Under the pieces are notes generated by a model. It saw only the letters and a list, made by a program, of their open reading frames with translations. It did not search any database and had not been told where the DNA came from. Below, one piece after another: positions 38,471-40,884 of a stretch of DNA of 40,884 nucleotides. The DNA lies in IMG/VR virus record IMGVR_UViG_3300033153_002296, positions 1 to 40,884 of that record, one strand, 5' to 3'. Position 1 is the first letter of the stretch; each line of letters opens with the position of its first letter. Position numbers and translations under genes: made by a program. This DNA is from a virus.

Positions 38471-39452
38471 TTTTTACTATTTTTAAAGAATTAATACCAT
38501 ATTTCTTAACATAATCACTTACATCTTTCGCTCCAAATTCTGGAGTAAACATAAAAGGAGTTATGTCATACAATTTTTTCATACGATTAGCAGAAACTAT
38601 TCCTCTATAATCGTAATCATAATTTGAAATAATTATTTCAAACCTTTCTTTTAATTCAGATATAATCTCAACTGAAGGAATGGTCCCCTCACTTTGTGGA
38701 GCTATAGAGGGTACCCCTATAGAATCTAATACTACAATATCCTTCATACTTTTAGTGATGACTACTACCTTCCCTGTTTGGGGAAGTTGTTTCCATCCTT
38801 GTATAATATCCGTTGAGGCATTAGACAACCATTTGAACTCTTCATTATACGGTTGATATATCTTATAGACATAATCACCGAAATGATAACAATAAATACA
38901 TTCATCTTTTTTAAATTTAAACCATTTGTTATTTACTTTTAATGCTTCTACAGGGCTGATATTAAACTTTCTTAACTGAGCTACAGTAACTCCATAACTT
39001 CCCCAAAATTTTTTATCAGAACTAGCATTCCATTCTCTTCGACAAACTCGTATACTACATGTTATTTGTAACTTATCTACGTCTACTCCAGAAGCTTTTC
39101 CCACATATCCTTTAGTAAGATTTCTTTTAGGTAAGGGTCCATCATTAAGACCTAAATTGAAATCATAATCTATGCATTTCAAAGCTCCTATAAAGCTCAA
39201 ATTATACATCTGCATTACAAGATCAAAGCAACTTCCGCTATCTCCTGTTCCATGGTCTTTAAATAAGATTTTCCTTACTGTATTAGGACTTCTATAAATA
39301 TCAAAGGAAGGTTGAGAGTCCTTTCTCAAAGGAGAACGGACAGTACCCAATTTAAAACCTTTTCCTATATAATATTTAAAGATATCATACTCTGTCACAC
39401 ACTTGAGAATCTCTTGAATTGTAAGTTGCTTTACATTTTTAGTTCCATACAT
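38421..39452 (-). CDS. DnaG-like primase (TOPRIM domain)
   Basis: This 343-residue protein makes RNA primers for DNA replication by family. The N-terminal 90 residues align with the CHC2-type domain (RSPLRKDSQPSF at 39-50; FKDHGTGDSGSCFDLVMQM at 64-83), but the zinc-binding Cys/His ligands are absent. The TOPRIM core follows: VVVITKSMKDIVVLDSIGVPS (about 229-249) and IIISNYDYDYRGIVSANRM (273-291) with the D-x-D-x-x-G acidic pair at Asp279 and Asp281. The usual Glu of the first TOPRIM strand is Lys234, giving ITKSxKD; I recall this as a family trait in Bacteroidota phage primases. No helicase domain is fused. It is 55 nt after the SSB gene, across a terminator hairpin. Confidence 0.82.
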   Translation of the reverse strand: MYGTKNVKQLTIQEILKCVTEYDIFKYYIGKGFKLGTVRSPLRKDSQPSFDIYRSPNTVRKILFKDHGTGDSGSCFDLVMQMYNLSFIGALKCIDYDFNLGLNDGPLPKRNLTKGYVGKASGVDVDKLQITCSIRVCRREWNASSDKKFWGSYGVTVAQLRKFNISPVEALKVNNKWFKFKKDECIYCYHFGDYVYKIYQPYNEEFKWLSNASTDIIQGWKQLPQTGKVVVITKSMKDIVVLDSIGVPSIAPQSEGTIPSVEIISELKERFEIIISNYDYDYRGIVSANRMKKLYDITPFMFTPEFGAKDVSDYVKKYGINSLKIVKNEVYKYFYTEGSRSIP

Positions 39453-39460
39453 ATTTGTAG

Positions 39461-39486
39461 AAAAAGGAAAGGGGCCGAAGCCCCTT
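39461..39486 (-). terminator. Strong UUCG-loop terminator after the SSB gene
   Basis: In minus orientation the sequence is AAGGGGC-TTCG-GCCCCTT followed by TCCTTTTTC. The 7-bp GC-rich stem capped by the very stable UUCG tetraloop and trailed by a T-run is a textbook intrinsic terminator. It starts about 22 nt after the SSB stop and lies just before the primase ATG, so it should reduce or block transcription from SSB into the primase gene. Confidence 0.9.
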
Positions 39487-39507
39487 AAACAAACAAATAA
39501 AACTTAA

Positions 39508-40083
39508 CTAGAAAGGATCCCCATCAGTTACAGCTTCAGGAGTATCTACTCCATTCATTTCAAAATCTGCAGTAGGAAGAGCTTTATAATCCCATTTATT
39601 ACTTCTATCGAATTTAAGCTTACTTACCTCATCAGTTACAGGAGTATATTCAGCTCCGTCTTTCGTAGCTTCAGCAAATGGAGGTAAACCAATATTTGCT
39701 TTATCCCAACTACCTTTTCCTTCTTTTCCTTCTATCTCTTCACCAATAAACTTAACTCTAAGAACTTTATTCTTAAGAGCTTTAGTTAAATTAGTGCCGT
39801 AATCTTCAAGATTATCTGCCTCAATTTTATCAAGAGTCTCTGCCTTGATACACTTAGTAGCTAGATGTTTAATCTTCTCTAAAGATTTACCCATAGCTTT
39901 CTCTGACATATAAAAAGCCGCTTCAGCTATTTTACCTTCTTTGGTTTCAAAAAAGAAAGTTAACCGTGGAGAATATCCTTCTGGTTCTTCTCCCTTAACG
40001 TCCTTTACCTTTACGATATGGACTCCTGGTTCGAGAAATTTACTTTCGAACACTTTTTCTTCTGTGTTTTTTGTACTATACAT
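39508..40083 (-). CDS. Single-stranded DNA-binding protein (crAss-like SSB)
   Basis: The best start is ATG 40083, giving 191 residues: the longer frame from 40134 has an unlikely 17-residue lead-in that overlaps the upstream gene, whereas ATG 40083 follows a run of eight A residues. The protein has a beta-rich N-terminal half (PGVHIVKVKDVKGEE; SPRLTFFFETKEGKIAEAAFYMSEKAM) like an OB fold, a helical connector, and an acidic tail ending in DGDPF, resembling the DDDIPF tip by which SSBs recruit partners. It lies between the Sak4-like ATPase and primase. Its role is to coat single-stranded DNA during replication and recombination. Assignment rests on fold pattern, tail and neighbours; no direct catalytic residue can be used. 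Confidence 0.7.
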   Translation of the reverse strand: MYSTKNTEEKVFESKFLEPGVHIVKVKDVKGEEPEGYSPRLTFFFETKEGKIAEAAFYMSEKAMGKSLEKIKHLATKCIKAETLDKIEADNLEDYGTNLTKALKNKVLRVKFIGEEIEGKEGKGSWDKANIGLPPFAEATKDGAEYTPVTDEVSKLKFDRSNKWDYKALPTADFEMNGVDTPEAVTDGDPF

Positions 40084-40108
40084 ACACTTTTTTTTAAAAA
40101 TTAATAGT

Positions 40109-40884
40109 TTAACGATAAATTGATTTCCAATCAAAGCTAATATTCTGTCCCTTTAGATGTTCACATCTAGAGCCACAATTAACTTCATCAGAAGTATTAA
40201 AATTGATGAATACTTTATCTTCATCACGATATAAATAACCAATTGCATCTGCGTGAGCACACACAATTCTTTTTAATTTGCCTGTTAGATCTAAATCCTT
40301 AGCGCTTACTTCTTTTCCTTTCTTTTCTATTTGTTTGTCTAGAAGGTGACCAACTAAAATAATATGGTCAGCTAAAGTATAGATCTTATCAAGCCACTTT
40401 TTCATTGCAACTCTAAGCCAAAAATAACCACCTCCGTTAGGGAGTGTTAATACAGAAGACCATTTAGAACGAGGAAGTACAAGACCATCCTTAGCTCTAT
40501 TAAATTAAAGTTCTTTCCTGTTCCGCTGCGCATGTAAAGTTGAGTTCCTTCCCATTCACACCACTCTTCTAACTTGGTTACTGTGTCTAAAGCTACATAT
40601 TTATAAGGCTTCCCTGCCTTATGTATTGCTCTTCCAATTTCAGAAAGATAATATTTCCCTTCTTTTACTCTCTCTTTTTCCTGGTCTTCCTTTTCTCCTA
40701 CAGGAGGTTCAAGACCGAGTACATTAGTTTTTAGAGCATCAAGGAATTTACTACCATTTTCTAAATCCAGAATAAGACAATTAGGTAATTGACTCAATAC
40801 GGTTGTCTTACCCACCTTTGGCGGACCGTATATCAATAATATATGAGGACTTGTATAAGTCGCCTTTGTTTTTTTACTTGGTAA
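40109..40884 (-). pseudogene. Sak4-like RecA-type ATPase, frameshifted by a 5-bp duplication (5' end outside window)
   Basis: Two ORFs are halves of one ATPase. The first frame is open from the window edge (40884) to a TAA at 40447-40449 and holds Walker A GPPKVGKTT, a NCLILDLENGS strand and KYVALDTVTKLEEW (Walker B region). The second holds KKWLDKIYTLADHIILVGH, GKEVSAKDLDLTGKLKRIV and ADAIGYLYRD, the C-terminal half of the same family. The intervening frame reads RAKDGLVLPRSKW and LPNGGGYFWLR, joining them. A tandem ATTAA-ATTAA at 40499-40508 shifts the frame; removing one copy gives one uninterrupted protein (GKNFNRAKDG). Sak4-type ATPases assist annealing and recombination with SSB. It may be a real mutation, a sequencing error, or less likely programmed frameshifting. 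As read, the gene is broken after the ATP-binding half. Confidence 0.85.
40499..40508 (-). repeat. 5-bp tandem duplication (ATTAA x2) causing a frameshift
   Basis: Plus-strand ATTAAATTAA, which is TTAATTTAAT on the coding strand. Deleting either copy restores the open frame of the Sak4-like ATPase gene across the junction, with plausible family sequence on both sides. It is therefore the likely lesion. Confidence 0.8.

Noticed and set aside
40084-40134. Longer N-terminus for SSB starting at 40134
   Set aside because: The added residues overlap the ATPase gene and look unlike a protein start; ATG 40083 after an A-run is better.
1-40884. Possible TAG-to-glutamine stop-codon reassignment, known in some crAss-like lineages
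   Set aside because: TAG ends several genes in sensible places (for example 14306-14308, 30559-30561 and 33340-33342), with the next gene or a terminator right after, and no large gene needs TAG read as an amino acid.
1-40884. CRISPR arrays, insertion sequences, integrase or attachment sites
   Set aside because: No spaced direct repeats, transposase, or recombinase motifs were seen; the two strand blocks are continuous phage operons.

Overview
This window is about 41 kb of a tailed-phage genome, best explained as a crAss-like phage (order Crassvirales) infecting a member of the Bacteroidota. The evidence is gene content and order: a ring/adaptor, HU/IHF-like, adaptor and very large tail-stabilisation (muzzle) run; then virion cargo proteins; then a giant protein carrying the DFDID catalytic signature of the crAss-like virion RNA polymerase. 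The opposing block encodes a RecA-like (Sak4-type) ATPase, SSB, DnaG-like primase, RusA-like resolvase, rIIA/rIIB-like proteins, a PD-(D/E)XK nuclease and uracil-DNA glycosylase. The DNA is AT-rich and start codons have A-rich leaders rather than clear Shine-Dalgarno sites, as is usual in Bacteroidota and their phages. TAA, TAG and TGA all end genes at sensible places, so the standard bacterial code applies here.

Layout: positions 1-7688 (+) hold the end of one gene, a small ring/adaptor-like protein, an HU/IHF-like protein, a tail adaptor and the 1717-residue stabilisation/muzzle protein, mostly joined by 1-nt TAATG overlaps. After a 51-nt gap, 7740-30561 (+) encodes six proteins predicted to be packaged and ejected: four cargo proteins of 336-815 residues, a 4209-residue polyprotein (N-terminal hydrophobic and coiled-coil region, HEAFH zincin-like protease, RNA polymerase) and a 1206-residue protein with an ADP-ribosyltransferase-like fold fragment and a membrane-type C-terminal segment. 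The two blocks converge at 30562-30779, a 218-nt gap with two good terminator hairpins, one of them bidirectional.

Positions 30780-40884 (-), read from the right edge leftwards, run: Sak4-like ATPase (interrupted by a frameshift at a 5-bp tandem duplication), SSB, a UUCG-loop terminator, primase, a small unknown gene, RusA-like resolvase, another small unknown gene, rIIA-like ATPase, a small HTH protein, rIIB-like protein, PD-(D/E)XK nuclease, an unknown gene and uracil-DNA glycosylase. This is a replication, recombination and repair operon with long gene overlaps.

Inferred logic: the ejected RNA polymerase and its companion proteins enter the cell with the DNA and start early transcription. 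The minus-strand genes then copy, recombine and repair the genome. The plus-strand structural block is expressed late. The most useful second looks are the frameshifted ATPase, the degenerate ART domain fused to a virion protein, the protease embedded upstream of the polymerase, the YGG and KYGGIHIK-type motifs shared by adjacent cargo proteins, and the rIIB-like gene whose HTH part is a separate ORF.
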